27,020 nucleotides of DNA, taken from positions 1 through 27,020 of the forward strand of contig PNIA01000014.1 of the NCBI GenBank assembly GCA_002877855.1. Direction: 5' to 3'. Within the stretch, counting starts at the first letter, position 1. Every line of letters starts with the position of its first letter. Under the pieces are notes generated by a model. The model was not told where the DNA came from. It searched no databases and saw only the letters and a program-made list of their open reading frames with translations. The translations under genes were made by a program, and so were the position numbers. Positions 1-9,432 of this stretch are shown here, piece after piece. This DNA is from Caldisphaera sp. Lineage in GTDB: Archaea > Thermoproteota > Thermoprotei_A > Sulfolobales > Acidilobaceae.

Positions 1-106
1 GCGCACCTTTCTATCCATACAAAGCTTAACCTTTAGGGTTTATTAATATGTATTCTATCTACTTTTATTTTAAAAATAAATAAAGAATTTTAAGCTTTTT
101 TAAAAT
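1..106. other. Window edge without a supported gene
   Basis: AT-rich spacer. On the minus strand an ATG at 16-18 opens a frame that leaves the window after six codons, with an AT-rich, TATA-like stretch around 30-45. This could be the first codons of a leaderless minus-strand gene or the ribosome-binding region (AAGGTG at 4-9) of one starting beyond the edge. Too little is present to decide. Confidence 0.2.
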
Positions 107-856
107 TCATAAATTCTTTATAGGATTTCTTGCATATAAAATTCCAACTATTATAGGCATTTTCTTAAAAATTACTTTTTTAAAATATTTTTTTGCTACA
201 AACTCAAATTCTTTAGAAGTATACATATTATTAAGTGTTCTATGCAAATCGGGATATCTGAGAGAATCTTTTCCACAACCCATCAAAAAACCAGATATCA
301 CAGACAATATATTAAATTGAAGAAAAGATATAATTTTTTCTAATATATTTTCTGGCCTATATAAATCTAATATTATTAGTTTACCATCAGACTTTAATAT
401 CCTAGAAAACTCTTTCAATGCTATTTCATAATTTCTTGCATCTCTAAATGAAAACATAGCAATTACAGAATCCATAGAATTGTCCTTAAGAGGTATGCTT
501 TCAAAGAAACCATTTATTAAATTTATGTTTTTGATTGAATTTTTAGCGATTTCCAACATTGAATACGATGGATCCATAGCTATTACATTAGCATTATTAT
601 TAATAATTTTAATATAACTTGTAGAAGTACCAGGACCCGAGCCAGCATCTAGTATATTATGAGAGTTAATTGATAAATTAGATGCAAAAATTCTTAGCTT
701 TTTAAGCATATAGAGGCTCATTAAATTATTTACTTTTTCATAGCATCCTTTCTTTGAGTAGTTTTCTATTTCACATACAATTTCCTTCCAAAATATTTCT
801 TCTAAACCCTTGTTACTTGTATTTTGTTTGTTTGCAATTTTATCCATTTTTATCAA
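107..856 (-). CDS. Class I SAM-dependent methyltransferase (UbiE/MenG-like fold)
   Basis: A 249-residue soluble protein that should transfer a methyl group from S-adenosylmethionine to an unidentified substrate. The SAM-binding motif I is clear (LDAGSGPGTSTSY), followed by an acidic strand-end motif (VIAMDPSYSMLEIA), the motif II/III region around SMDSVIAMFSFRD, and the post-motif segment LKEFSRILKSDGKLIILDLYRP. That last pattern is typical of Methyltransf_11/UbiE-type enzymes. The frame begins with TTG at 856; an ATG three codons in (847) is an equally reasonable start, and neither has a strong Shine-Dalgarno site. The gene stands alone, so context does not point to a substrate. The fold assignment is firm; a role in quinone methylation is only one possibility among many. 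Confidence 0.85.
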   Translation of the reverse strand: MIKMDKIANKQNTSNKGLEEIFWKEIVCEIENYSKKGCYEKVNNLMSLYMLKKLRIFASNLSINSHNILDAGSGPGTSTSYIKIINNNANVIAMDPSYSMLEIAKNSIKNINLINGFFESIPLKDNSMDSVIAMFSFRDARNYEIALKEFSRILKSDGKLIILDLYRPENILEKIISFLQFNILSVISGFLMGCGKDSLRYPDLHRTLNNMYTSKEFEFVAKKYFKKVIFKKMPIIVGILYARNPIKNL

Positions 857-984
857 CTTTTCTTTACCTAAACTATTTCTGAATTAAACATTAAATCATT
901 ATAAATTATAAATTTTATAAATGTATTTTAATAATTGATGAATGATTAAAGTCAAGAGCATCTTATGCTATTTTAAATAGTAAA

Positions 985-1092
985 AATAAAAATTTATATT
1001 AATTTATGCTTTTCATAATAATTGTCGATGAAGAAGGTTAAAAGCTGTGAGAACAACGATGATCGAAGCTAGGCTTCTGAGACTCATATTTT
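985..1092 (+). ncRNA. Possible C/D-box-like small RNA with its own promoter
   Basis: A TATA-like element (TTTATATT, 993-1000) lies about 26 bases before a stretch that resembles an archaeal C/D guide RNA. It has a C-like box TCGATGA (1025-1031), a D'-like CTGT (1045-1048), a C'-like ACGATGA (1056-1062) and a perfect D box CTGA (1077-1080). Spacers of 13 and 14 bases suit guide segments. Against it, the C box has two mismatches, and the second spacer contains a self-complementary GAAGC-TAG-GCTTC that would make a poor guide. No rRNA or tRNA target was recognised. A structured RNA or transcribed leader of another kind is possible. Confidence 0.3.
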
Positions 1093-1121
1093 AATTTTAT
1101 GGAAATTTGCACAAGACATTT

Positions 1122-1174
1122 GAAATCTGAGTACTATGGGTCGATCACAGAACTATTGTCTCTCTTCAGATTTC
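1122..1174. repeat. Perfect 9-bp inverted repeat
   Basis: GAAATCTGA at 1122-1130 is the exact reverse complement of TCAGATTTC at 1166-1174, with a 35-base loop. It lies in the 440-base gap between the methyltransferase and pyrH, in DNA visibly richer in G and C than the flanks. It could be the stem of a structured transcript or a protein-binding site. The rest of this gap, apart from the small-RNA candidate just upstream, holds no recognised feature. Confidence 0.35.
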
Positions 1175-1331
1175 CTATGATCTTTATGTTTAAACTTTAT
1201 GAAAACTGATCTGCTCTAAAATACAGGGCTAAAGGTTTTTATTGCTTTTACTGCAAGCTGTTTAATATTTATAAATTTTATCATCCTCCTAAAGTGTGGA
1301 ACTTTCAACTTATTCGCAAAAGGGAGAAAAA

Positions 1332-2015
1332 TTGGAAAAAATAGTAATAAAAATAAGCGGTAGTTTATTGTATCCACCAAATCTAGAATATATTTTAAAG
1401 TTAAAAGAGAATTTAATTAATCTTATTAAAAAAGAATTTAAATTGGGCATTGTTGTAGGAGGAGGACCTCTAGCCAGAGCTTATATAAATACGTTAAGGA
1501 ACATAAATGATTCTGAATCTATATTAGATGTAATAGGAATAGAATCTGCAAGATTAAATGCATTAAGCCTATCTATAGCTCTTATGCCATATTCGTCTCC
1601 AAAAGTACCTAAAGATATCATTGAAGCAATAGAAATATCAAATCAAAACTTAATACCAGTATTAGGTGGATTACAACCAGGACATAGCACAAATGCGGTT
1701 TCTATGATTTTAGCTGAAGCATTGGGCTCCAAATTAGTAATAAATATGCTCAACGGCGTTGATGGTATCTATACAAAAAGACCTAATGATAATAATGCAA
1801 AAAAGCTATTTAAAGTCTCTTATGGTGAAATGGAATCTTTAATAGAAAATATGGAGCAAATAGCTGGAAGCTATGAGCTCTTAGATCATGTTGCATTTGA
1901 TTTGATTAAAAGGAGCAAAATAAGAGTTATATTTATTGATGGAAAAGATCCAGATAACGTTTATAGGAGATTAATAAAAGAAGAAAAAATTGGTTCAGAA
2001 TTAATCCCTGATTAA
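1332..2015 (+). CDS. pyrH: UMP kinase (archaeal type)
   Basis: Phosphorylates UMP to UDP with ATP in pyrimidine nucleotide synthesis. It is an amino-acid-kinase-fold protein with the archaeal UMPK layout: N-terminal phosphate loop KISGSLL, glycine loop IVVGGGPLAR, central GIESARLNALSL, the PGHSTNA loop and the nucleotide-binding segment NGVDGIYTKRP. The C-terminal region AGSYELLDHVAFDLIKRS also matches the family. The frame is open from GTG at 1296, but a TTG at 1332 has a GGGAG ribosome site (1322-1326) five bases upstream. That start gives 227 residues, close to the usual archaeal length, and places the first beta strand at the N-terminus, so it is preferred. The gene converges on the ATPase operon and is not part of it. 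Confidence 0.9.
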   Translation: MEKIVIKISGSLLYPPNLEYILKLKENLINLIKKEFKLGIVVGGGPLARAYINTLRNINDSESILDVIGIESARLNALSLSIALMPYSSPKVPKDIIEAIEISNQNLIPVLGGLQPGHSTNAVSMILAEALGSKLVINMLNGVDGIYTKRPNDNNAKKLFKVSYGEMESLIENMEQIAGSYELLDHVAFDLIKRSKIRVIFIDGKDPDNVYRRLIKEEKIGSELIPD

Positions 2016-2093
2016 TGTGTTATAAAAAGAATAGCTAAAAAGCAATTATTATAGTATTAATATATAAAAGAGCAAATTAAAAATTGATAAAAT

Positions 2094-3488
2094 TTACTTT
2101 TTATGCTTTGGATGATATCTTTGGATCATTTCTTCTTTTATATTTGTTAGCTCTTCTTCTGGTAATTCCGATAATATATTCCATGCCAAGTCCAAAGTAG
2201 TTTCTATGCTTCTATTTTCCCTTAGACCTTGGGATAGGAAATTCTTTTCAAACAAATCTGCAAACTTTAGGAACTTCCTATCAGTTTCACTTAAGCTTTC
2301 TTCTCCTACTACAGCGGCTAAGCTTCTTAGTTCAACACCCCTGCTGTAAGATGCGTAAAGCTGATCGCTAACCTGCGCATGGTCTTCCCTTGTCTTTCCA
2401 GGGCCAATACCTTCTTTCATGAGTCTTGAAAGGCTCATTAACACGTTTATAGGTGGATAAATACCCTTGTTGTAAAGATCTCTACTTAAAACTATCTGTC
2501 CTTCAGTTATATATCCCGTTAGATCTGGTATTGGATGAGTTATATCGTCGTTCGGCATAGATAGGATTGGTATTTGTGTTATGCTTCCTTTTTTACCATG
2601 AACCCTTCCTGCCCTTTCATATATGCTTGCTAGATCGCTATACATATAACCTGGATAACCTTGTCTTCCAGGAACTTCTTCTCTAGATGAACTTATTTCT
2701 CTTAAAGCTTCTGCATAATTTGTCATATCAGTTAATATTACTAAGATGTGCATGTCCTTTCCATATGCTAAATACTCTGCTAAAGTTAATGCTACTCTTG
2801 GGGTTACCAACCTTATCATAGCTGGTTCGTCTGCTAAGTTAACAAACATCGCCACCCTGTTTAAAGCACCCGTTTCCTCAAAGAACTTTCTGAAGAATAG
2901 AAAGTCATCATATTTTATTCCAATTGCTGTGAAGATGACTCCAAACTCTTCATTCTGACCTTTAACAGTTGATTGCCTAGCTATCTGTGCTGCTAGTTGA
3001 TTATGCGGCAATCCACTCCCACTAAATATAGGAAGTTTTTGCCCTCTAACTAATGTATTCATACCATCGATAGCACTTACACCAGTTTGTATAAAGTCTT
3101 CTGGATACGCTCTAACAGCTGGGTTTATTGGTGATCCATTTATATCGTATCTTTCCTCTGCAACAATCTCAGGACCATTATCTATTGGCTCTCCTAAGCC
3201 ATTAAATATCCTGCCTAACATATCTTCAGATACAGGCAATTCCAATGGTCTTCCAAGGAATCTAACCTTTGTGCCTGTTGTAGTAATTCCTGTAGTACCT
3301 TCAAAAACCTGAACAACTGCTAAATTTTTAGAAACATCTAACACTCTCCCCCTTCTTCTTGATCCGTTGGAAAGCTCTATCTCTACTATTTCATCATAAG
3401 CTGTTTTGCTTATGCCTTCCACAAATATCAATGGCCCTCTTATTTCAACAACTCTTGAATACTCCCTTATACCGTAAACTGAACTCAT
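2094..3488 (-). CDS. atpB: A-type ATP synthase subunit B
   Basis: Non-catalytic nucleotide-binding subunit that alternates with subunit A in the A3B3 head of the archaeal rotary ATP synthase. The 464-residue protein has full family length. It starts with the beta-barrel segment ([14 protein letters not shown]), contains [18 protein letters not shown] in place of a working Walker A loop, as expected for B subunits, and carries the conserved [18 protein letters not shown] region and [19 protein letters not shown] near the C-terminus. ATG overlaps the stop of atpA by four bases (ATGA), with GGTGGTGA six bases upstream, so translation is probably coupled. It is the last gene of the atpF-E-A-B cluster; subunit D, which often follows B in archaea, is absent. 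Confidence 0.97.
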   Translation of the reverse strand: MSSVYGIREYSRVVEIRGPLIFVEGISKTAYDEIVEIELSNGSRRRGRVLDVSKNLAVVQVFEGTTGITTTGTKVRFLGRPLELPVSEDMLGRIFNGLGEPIDNGPEIVAEERYDINGSPINPAVRAYPEDFIQTGVSAIDGMNTLVRGQKLPIFSGSGLPHNQLAAQIARQSTVKGQNEEFGVIFTAIGIKYDDFLFFRKFFEETGALNRVAMFVNLADEPAMIRLVTPRVALTLAEYLAYGKDMHILVILTDMTNYAEALREISSSREEVPGRQGYPGYMYSDLASIYERAGRVHGKKGSITQIPILSMPNDDITHPIPDLTGYITEGQIVLSRDLYNKGIYPPINVLMSLSRLMKEGIGPGKTREDHAQVSDQLYASYSRGVELRSLAAVVGEESLSETDRKFLKFADLFEKNFLSQGLRENRSIETTLDLAWNILSELPEEELTNIKEEMIQRYHPKHKK

Positions 3489-5293
3489 GCTTTTTCACCA
3501 CCCTTTGACTTCAAGCTATCAAGCAAATTAAGGGCTTGCTTCTTAATACCTTCAATCATTTCTAACTTATCGTTTGGTATGCTGAACCTAGCCTTTACCA
3601 TATCAACATATAATCTTCCTAAGGCTTCTTTTACTCTTGAAGCTGGAATTCCAGATTCTACTAATTGCAAAGCACCTTTATAATAGTCTATCATTAATTT
3701 CATTAATTCAACTTGTTTCTTTGGTGAGGCAAATGTATCTATAGGATCATAGGCATTTTGCTTTAAGAATCCGTCTCTTATCAATCTAGCAACATCTAAA
3801 ACTAACTTATCTCTCTCATCTAGGCTTTCAGTTCCCACTAACCTCACTATCTCTTGCAATTCATTTTCTCTTAATAGTATATCCATTAATTGGTCTCTAT
3901 ACTCTTTCCATTGAGGATCTACATTCTTTGCCCACCAATCTGCCACTGTATCTACATATGAACTATAGCTTAATATCCAATTTATTGCTGGATAGTGCCT
4001 ACTATAAGCTAGAGCTGTATCTAAAGCCCAAAATACTCTTGTAAATCTTCTTGTATGAGTTGTTACAGGTTCAGTAAAGTCACCACCCGGAGGACTTACA
4101 GCTCCTACAACCGTTACACTACCAATCCTTTCTGGAGATCCAAAGGCTTTCACTCTACCAGCCCTTTCATAAAATTCCGCCAATCTCGATGCAAGATAAC
4201 TTGGATAACCTTCTTCTGCCGGCATTTCTTCAAGCCTACCTGCTATTTCCCTTAAAGCCTCAGCCCATCTGCTTGTGGAATCAGCAACTAATAGTACATC
4301 ATAACCCATATCTCTATAATACTCTGCAATTGTTATACCAACATAAATGCTTGCCTCTCTAGCTGCTACCGGCATATTACTTGTGTTTGCAATTAATACA
4401 GTTCTCTCCATCAACGGTTTACCAGTCCATGGATCCTTATATGTCGGGAATCTTTCTAGCACCTCTGTCATTTCATTACCTCTTTCCCCACAACCTATAT
4501 AGAGTACGACATTTGCTGATGACCATTGAGCTAATCCATGCATTGTAACTGTCTTACCTGTTCCAAACCCCCCCGGTATCATACCAGTACCTCCTTTGGC
4601 CATAGGGAATAGCGTATCAATTATTCTAAGACCAGTTATTAAAGGCTCTGATGGATCCAGCTTTAAATTGTATGGTCTTGGAGATCTAACAGGCCAATGT
4701 TGCAACATATATATTTCTTTTGTTTCCTCACCACTTTTTACTTCAGCTATAGGATCTACTATCGTATAGTCCCCCTCTGGTGCTATCCATGTCACCTCGC
4801 CATGTATATTGGGTGGGACTAAAACCTTATGCAAAATTAACTCCGTTTCTTGAACAAAACCTATTATATCTCCTCCAGATACTTTTTTTCCTGATATAGT
4901 ATCACTAGGAGTAAAGTGCCACTTCTTGTCTCTTGGAAGAGAGCTTACATTAATACCTCTTTCAACAAATATGCTTCTTTTAGGAGAAGTCTTATTTAAA
5001 TAATCTACTATAAAAGGTAAAGGCCTCTGAACTCCATCATATATATTTCCTAATAAACCTGGACCCAGTTCAACACTCAAAGGTGCGCCTGTGCCTTCAA
5101 CCTGTTCCCCAGGCTTTAACCCTGTTGTAGATTCATAAACCTGTATATATGCAACGTCTCCTTTTATTCTTGTTACTTCTCCAATTAATCTTTCTCCTCC
5201 AACCCTTACCATTTCATACATCTGTATGCCAGTCATATTTTCTGCTAAAACCAATGGGCCTGTAATCCTATTAATTCTACCTCTAACAACCAT
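3485..5293 (-). CDS. atpA: A-type ATP synthase subunit A (catalytic)
   Basis: Catalytic nucleotide-binding subunit of the archaeal rotary ATP synthase. Walker A is GGFGTGKT, with the lysine at about residue 247. The long non-homologous insert of A subunits (roughly residues 110-200) is present, as are the [10 protein letters not shown] region and the [22 protein letters not shown] segment. The frame is open from ATG at 5299, but the likely start is ATG at 5293: a perfect GGAGGT lies eight bases upstream inside the last codons of atpE, and the product then begins MVVRGRIN, giving 602 residues. The stop of atpE is two bases upstream of this start, and the atpB start overlaps the atpA stop, showing a tightly packed operon. 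Confidence 0.97.
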   Translation of the reverse strand: MVVRGRINRITGPLVLAENMTGIQMYEMVRVGGERLIGEVTRIKGDVAYIQVYESTTGLKPGEQVEGTGAPLSVELGPGLLGNIYDGVQRPLPFIVDYLNKTSPKRSIFVERGINVSSLPRDKKWHFTPSDTISGKKVSGGDIIGFVQETELILHKVLVPPNIHGEVTWIAPEGDYTIVDPIAEVKSGEETKEIYMLQHWPVRSPRPYNLKLDPSEPLITGLRIIDTLFPMAKGGTGMIPGGFGTGKTVTMHGLAQWSSANVVLYIGCGERGNEMTEVLERFPTYKDPWTGKPLMERTVLIANTSNMPVAAREASIYVGITIAEYYRDMGYDVLLVADSTSRWAEALREIAGRLEEMPAEEGYPSYLASRLAEFYERAGRVKAFGSPERIGSVTVVGAVSPPGGDFTEPVTTHTRRFTRVFWALDTALAYSRHYPAINWILSYSSYVDTVADWWAKNVDPQWKEYRDQLMDILLRENELQEIVRLVGTESLDERDKLVLDVARLIRDGFLKQNAYDPIDTFASPKKQVELMKLMIDYYKGALQLVESGIPASRVKEALGRLYVDMVKARFSIPNDKLEMIEGIKKQALNLLDSLKSKGGEKA

Positions 5294-5295
5294 AA

Positions 5296-5898
5296 TCATC
5301 TACCTCCAAACAATTTTTCAAATGCAACTCCTTTAAGAAATACCTCATTTTCCCTAATAATCTGATCAATGCTATAATCTATTTTTGTTGAGCCATCTCT
5401 ACTCATAGCAATTACTCCTCCAATTATATTTATGCTTTCTTTTGAGACCTCTATATTTTTATATTGAGCTGAGATCTTTTTTGCTAAATTTATATCATCA
5501 TTTGATACATACAATATCAATCCTCCATAACTTTCTGCTTCTGTTGATATTGCTTCTATTACTTTCTTCATAAAGTTGACATACCACTCCTCATTTTTTT
5601 GGGACTTTATTGAATCCAAGGCTTCTTTAAAAGCATTATTAATTATTTGATTTCTTCTTTCTGATACCTTTTTTCTAACATCTAACTGTAGGCTTGCTTC
5701 AGCACTTTTTAATAGCTCCGAAATTTCTTGATACTTTTCATTAATTCCTTTTTGTAATTCGTTTAAAGCCTCTTGATAAGAATCGTTTAAGAGTTTGAGA
5801 GATGCATTATACGCATCATCTATAACTTTCATTGACTCAGGCAATTTCCTTTCTATTATTTCCTCAGCAACTTTTTTTGGATTCCCCGAACTCGGCAA
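5296..5898 (-). CDS. atpE: A-type ATP synthase subunit E (peripheral stalk)
   Basis: Peripheral-stalk subunit that with its partner subunit links the A3B3 head to the membrane motor. The 200-residue protein has the expected form: a long charged helical N-terminal half (about residues 5-95, coiled-coil-like, including the motif [17 protein letters not shown]) and a small globular C-terminal domain with [16 protein letters not shown]. It starts with TTG at 5898, preceded by GGTGAT five bases upstream, which overlaps the stop of atpF. It lies directly before atpA, which agrees with the assignment. Assignment rests on size, order and the RRN-motif region. Confidence 0.92.
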   Translation of the reverse strand: MPSSGNPKKVAEEIIERKLPESMKVIDDAYNASLKLLNDSYQEALNELQKGINEKYQEISELLKSAEASLQLDVRKKVSERRNQIINNAFKEALDSIKSQKNEEWYVNFMKKVIEAISTEAESYGGLILYVSNDDINLAKKISAQYKNIEVSKESINIIGGVIAMSRDGSTKIDYSIDQIIRENEVFLKGVAFEKLFGGR

Positions 5899-5904
5899 AG
5901 CTAA

Positions 5905-6207
5905 TCACCCCATTCCTAATGCTTCAGCAAGAAGTTTATCTATATTAATGGGTTCTGCCTTAGACCATTTAGTAGGCAAAATTAATATAGTCAAATTTAA
6001 TGCAGAAGCTATTTTTCTTATGGATTTTTCATCGGTAACCAAATGCTTTAATATTATTGCCATGTTTGCACCATTATCTTTTGCTATTTTTAATTTATTT
6101 TCAACTTCTTTTTGAGAATTAGCTTCAATTGTAGGTATACCAGCAATTCTAAATAAATTAATGCTAACCTTATCACCTATAATATAAACTTTACCCTCAA
6201 CACTCAA
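5905..6207 (-). CDS. atpF: A-type ATP synthase subunit F
   Basis: Small regulatory subunit that associates with the central stalk of the rotary ATP synthase. The 100-residue protein shows the typical alternating fold: a short N-terminal strand KVYIIGDKVSINLFRIAGI, then a helix with ANSQKEVENKLKIAKDN, the strand MAIILKHLV, and the C-terminal PTKWSKAEPINIDKLLAEALG. The residues GDKVSINLFRIAGI correspond to the usual GD-x(4)-FRLAG motif of the family. It starts with TTG at 6207 with a GGGAG site six bases upstream. It is the first gene of the atpF-E-A-B cluster and faces atpI across a 350-base AT-rich gap. Confidence 0.93.
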   Translation of the reverse strand: MSVEGKVYIIGDKVSINLFRIAGIPTIEANSQKEVENKLKIAKDNGANMAIILKHLVTDEKSIRKIASALNLTILILPTKWSKAEPINIDKLLAEALGMG

Positions 6208-6213
6208 TTTATA

Positions 6214-6240
6214 CTCCCGCTTATAAATTATATTAAAATA
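6214..6240 (-). promoter_or_regulatory. Putative promoter of the atpFEAB operon
   Basis: Read on the minus strand, an AT-rich TATA-like run with AATATAATTTATAAG lies about 10-30 bases before the TTG start of atpF, followed by the GGGAG ribosome site. No second candidate of similar quality is seen further upstream. The leader would be short. The exact box cannot be fixed in such AT-rich DNA. Confidence 0.35.
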
Positions 6241-6494
6241 GTTTTTTAAGCTTAAATAATCGGTCCATAATAATAAATATTAATTAAAAATTTAATCATT
6301 TTTCAAAGTCTCATATTCATAATCTATTAATCCATTATAATATATCAAAATTTTTTAATTTTAACTTTTATATAATATCAGTTTAAGAGCGGTTTTCTTA
6401 TTATAAAAATTATGCTAATTAGGAAAATCTTAAAATAATATTTGTTCTTATTAAATCTTATTGAAATTTAAGCAAAAAAGATTCATAATACATT

Positions 6495-6515
6495 TTACTT
6501 TAAAATTTTATATTC
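6495..6515 (+). promoter_or_regulatory. Putative atpI promoter
   Basis: A TATA-like stretch (ACTTTAAAATTTTATA) lies about 50-65 bases upstream of the preferred atpI start at 6563, giving a short leader that contains GGTG. If this is the promoter, the longer frame from TTG at 6461 cannot be the translated one. The remaining 6208-6460 gap is AT-rich with no other recognised element. Confidence 0.35.
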
Positions 6516-6562
6516 TTAAGAGGTTATTTTCTATTCAGACACGGACTCGAGTGGTGCCAAGC

Positions 6563-8614
6563 TTGTTCGTTCCCAATAGAGTCGAAGAAGTGCTGATAGT
6601 TGTGCCAAATAGCCTTTATGATAAGGTAGTTGCTGACATATCTACATCAGGTATTTTCCATATAGAACAGCCTACAAAAGAGCTTAATAGATATTCCACC
6701 AAAACATACAGATCTGCCTCAGGAATAGCATCTGAAAGAAAAGCAAGGCTTGAAGGCTATTTTAAAATACTTGACACGGAACCACAACTAATAGAAGGTA
6801 TTGATTTAACAATATCAGATTGGCTGGAATTTTTAAATCAAACAATAAATCAAAATGCAAATCTTGAAACAGAATTTGAAAAGGAATCAACAAAAATTAA
6901 CGATTTAAAAAACAGACTGGTTGATTTAAATGAGTTAAAGAATCTTCTATCTGCAGTTTCCTATATTGATAAAGATATAAGAAGTCCATATCAAGCCAAA
7001 AACATATCATTTATTATAGGTACAATTCCCAAAGAGGTTATAGAAAGTGTTAAAAAAATCTCTTCAGATCTAAACATAATAATTTCAATAGACGAAATAG
7101 AGGGAGAAAAAGACATTATAGGTTTAGCTGGTATGCCAGAAAATGTTAAGAAAGCCTTAAATGAAATAAACAGATTAGGATTTACACCGATAGCTATCAG
7201 AACAGAATTTTCTGGCATACCAAGTATTGCTATAAAAGAAATAAACGATGAAATAAATAATATAAACGATGAAATAAATCAGATTAAACAAAAACTTAAC
7301 TTAAAAATCAATGACCTAAAGATTTATTATACAAAAATTTATGTATTGAACGAAGTATTTAAAATATTAAATAACACAGCATCGACTGAAACAGCATCTT
7401 TTGTTCATGGATTTGTTGATGCTAAAGAATCTAAGCAACTAAAGACAATACTTAATAATTCGACCCAAGGAGCATATATGCTATATAGTCTTGGAATAAA
7501 AAGAGGAGAAAAAGAAATACCAACAAAAATGGATATACCTAAGGCATTTAAACCGTTTGAATCTATATTAAAAATGTATGGAACTCCAAACTCTGATGAA
7601 ATAATACCTACAATTTTTATGGCAATTACAATGCCAATAATATTTGGTCTAATGTTTCCAGATATCGGCCATGGTTTGTTAGTTTTACTATTCGCTTTAT
7701 TTTATTTAATGCCTAGAAGTAAAGATATAGGAAAGGTAATTGCCATATTGGGTATAGCAGGTATGATAACTGGATTTTTAGCATCTGAATTCTTTGGCCC
7801 TATACCAGCAGAATTTTTACACTTAGATCTATTATGGCATAGCATTGGATTAAAAGCAGCTCCTTTAGAATCTCCTGTAGATGTATCAATTACTGGTGGA
7901 TCATCATCTTTAATGAGTAGCTTATTTGCTGAAGCGATGGATATTTCATTTTGGGTAGGAGCATTTATGCTAATTTTTGGCACCCTTTTAGGAATAATAA
8001 ACAGCTATCTAAAGAAAGATTACGAAGATATGATAGGAGAAAAGGTACCAATGTTTTTACTTTTTACTTCAGCAACTTCTCCTTTTTTAATTTATTTTAA
8101 TGTATATAAAGCTGGTACAATAATAAAAACAGCAATATTCGGAGTTGGCAGAGGGGGGCCATTTGAGGCGTTTGTGTTTTATGGAGCAATAATTGCGTTA
8201 ATTTGGATTCTTTTTGGAAAAGGTATAGTTAGAGCTGCGATGGGTGAAGGATTTAAGCTAAATCCAATGGAATCATTCATAGGTATGTTTGAAGCAATGT
8301 TACTTGCATTAGGTAATACTATAAGCTTCCTAAGAATACTGGGTCTTAGCCTTGCCCATTCAGGACTAATGGTCGGGTTTACCATACTTGCTTTAGTAAT
8401 AGATCCTGTTGGACTCAGGAATCCATTAATGTTTATAGGAGCTGTAATAATCTATATATTAGGTAATTTACTAACAGCTGGATTGGAAGGAATAGTAGCA
8501 TTCGCCCACGATCTAAGATTGCACTTTTATGAATGGTTTAACAAATTTTATACAGGTCATGGAGTATCATTCCAGCCAATAAAATTACCAAAAGTAAATA
8601 TAACGTTCCATTAA
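6563..8614 (+). CDS. atpI: A-type ATP synthase subunit I (membrane subunit a)
   Basis: Membrane subunit that forms the ion half-channels next to the c ring. The N-terminal half is soluble and helical. It includes a heptad-rich coiled coil with a duplicated INDEIN unit at DNA positions 7241-7279. The C-terminal half is hydrophobic with about seven or eight membrane segments. Key family features are MPIIFGLMFPDIGHGL, NTISFLRILGLSLAHSGL (the arginine of FLR is the expected channel residue) and the C-terminal LRLHFYEWFNKFYTGHG. The frame is open from TTG at 6461, but a TTG at 6563 with GGTG six bases upstream gives a product beginning MFVPNRVEEV, which fits the family start, so 683 residues is preferred. 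It is divergent from atpFEAB. Confidence 0.92.
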   Translation: MFVPNRVEEVLIVVPNSLYDKVVADISTSGIFHIEQPTKELNRYSTKTYRSASGIASERKARLEGYFKILDTEPQLIEGIDLTISDWLEFLNQTINQNANLETEFEKESTKINDLKNRLVDLNELKNLLSAVSYIDKDIRSPYQAKNISFIIGTIPKEVIESVKKISSDLNIIISIDEIEGEKDIIGLAGMPENVKKALNEINRLGFTPIAIRTEFSGIPSIAIKEINDEINNINDEINQIKQKLNLKINDLKIYYTKIYVLNEVFKILNNTASTETASFVHGFVDAKESKQLKTILNNSTQGAYMLYSLGIKRGEKEIPTKMDIPKAFKPFESILKMYGTPNSDEIIPTIFMAITMPIIFGLMFPDIGHGLLVLLFALFYLMPRSKDIGKVIAILGIAGMITGFLASEFFGPIPAEFLHLDLLWHSIGLKAAPLESPVDVSITGGSSSLMSSLFAEAMDISFWVGAFMLIFGTLLGIINSYLKKDYEDMIGEKVPMFLLFTSATSPFLIYFNVYKAGTIIKTAIFGVGRGGPFEAFVFYGAIIALIWILFGKGIVRAAMGEGFKLNPMESFIGMFEAMLLALGNTISFLRILGLSLAHSGLMVGFTILALVIDPVGLRNPLMFIGAVIIYILGNLLTAGLEGIVAFAHDLRLHFYEWFNKFYTGHGVSFQPIKLPKVNITFH

Positions 8615-8621
8615 TTTTTTT
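8615..8621 (+). terminator. T-run terminator after atpI
   Basis: Seven consecutive T residues directly after the atpI stop codon, the simple signal used by archaeal RNA polymerase. No hairpin is needed or seen. The following 200 bases up to rpoK hold nothing else recognised. Confidence 0.4.
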
Positions 8622-8831
8622 AAGAATAACATCTGTTTTTATAAATTTCTTATTAAAACATAACAAATAGCGACAAGCCTTGCTCTTTGATCAGAATTAA
8701 AAAACTTTAAAATAAACTCATAAAAAACTTGGTAATTCTATTGAAGGATAGATTAAAAATTTAAAAATGTAAAGATATAAACAAACAAATGAATCGCCTT
8801 TGCTAATAAAGGTGTCCATAAACATAAAACA

Positions 8832-9122
8832 TTAAAGAAAGTTAGCTTGAAGAAGAACTTTAATTGGTATTACTTGTTTTAGCCCAGAAGGAGTATATCT
8901 TATAATAGACACTGGCAATATACCATTTTCTACTTCATATTTTGCTATCTCTACAGGATCGCTAGAATTTATTACTTCAGGTTTAATTAATGGGGGTGCA
9001 TTATGTGTTAATTGCAACGACCTAATACCTATTATTTTTGCTTTTTCATATTTTGTTAGATAAGGTGGCCCTATTTCTATATCCTCTCTTATTTTTGGAT
9101 AAGTCATATATGTCCCTGACAC
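8832..9122 (-). CDS. rpoK: DNA-directed RNA polymerase subunit K (Rpo6/RPB6 homologue)
   Basis: Small RNA polymerase subunit homologous to eukaryotic RPB6 and bacterial omega, which helps assemble and stabilise the largest subunit. The diagnostic core is LTKYEKAKIIGIRSLQL-x(2)-NAPPLI, followed by DPVEIAKYEVENGILPVSI, which matches the conserved RPB6/RpoK region of DP-x-EIA-x-E and LP-x-SI. The C-terminal extension TPSGLKQVIPIKVLLQANFL is slightly longer than usual. The frame is open from GTG at 9131, but a GTG at 9122 has GGTG six bases upstream and gives 96 residues; an ATG at 9107 is another option. The gene stands alone between atpI and a divergent unknown gene. Confidence 0.93.
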   Translation of the reverse strand: MSGTYMTYPKIREDIEIGPPYLTKYEKAKIIGIRSLQLTHNAPPLIKPEVINSSDPVEIAKYEVENGILPVSIIRYTPSGLKQVIPIKVLLQANFL

Positions 9123-9218
9123 TTGTCTCACCTATGTATCCTTTAATAATTTCTATTATTTTAGGGTTAAAAACTAAGTGTTTTTAGATATTTGCTCTAT
9201 TAGATCATCGACTCTTCA

Positions 9219-9345
9219 TGCTCTAAAGGCTTGCCCCCTGAGATCTTAATAATACTCCTTATCGATATTAAGTTAACTAAGAAAAAACATCTTTATCCTA
9301 TCATATTCATCTTAAATATAATTAAAAGCTTTGCCCCGTCATAAG
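9219..9345 (-). repeat. Degenerate fragments of the non-coding repeat family
   Basis: Two pieces of the 300-base gap between rpoK and the next gene resemble the proximal end of the repeat elements at 14195 and 26076. One is 9219-9241 (CTCTAAAGGCTTGCCCCCTG on the plus strand). The other is about 9305-9345 (ATCTTAAATATAATTAAAAG, then CTTTGCCCCGTCATAAGATG). Both share the pattern CTCTAAA or TTAAAAG followed by CTTTRCCCC. They are heavily diverged, so this is suggestive rather than firm. A TATA-like CTTTAAAAGG at 9389-9398 further right probably serves the gene at 9433. Confidence 0.3.
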
Positions 9346-9387
9346 ATGTATCTTTTTTACTTTGTCATAAAGATTTTAGCATAAAAT

Positions 9388-9398
9388 ACTTTAAAAGG
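9388..9398 (+). promoter_or_regulatory. Putative promoter for the 9433 gene
   Basis: ACTTTAAAAGG, a good archaeal TATA-like box, lies about 40 bases before the ATG at 9433. A transcript starting near 9420 would include the AAAGGATG ribosome site. Confidence 0.45.
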
Positions 9399-9432
9399 GT
9401 ATCATAATAATATAAATAAAGGATGAATTACT

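Noticed and set aside
1175..1215. Second C/D-like small RNA near 1175-1210
   Set aside because: The C-like box (TATGATC) has too many mismatches, and only the CTGA matches.
1296..1331. N-terminal extension of pyrH from GTG at 1296
   Set aside because: No ribosome site, and 12 residues not expected in the family; TTG at 1332 is better supported.
2746..2958. Plus-strand ORF inside atpB, and similar antisense frames within atpA, atpE, atpI, nrdJ and topA
   Set aside because: They lie entirely antisense to strongly conserved genes, have no recognisable domain, and follow from the codon bias of the real frame.
6461..6562. N-terminal extension of atpI from TTG at 6461
   Set aside because: The extra 34 residues are Lys- and Phe-rich, do not resemble the family, cover a probable TATA box and have no ribosome site, while TTG at 6563 has GGTG at proper spacing.
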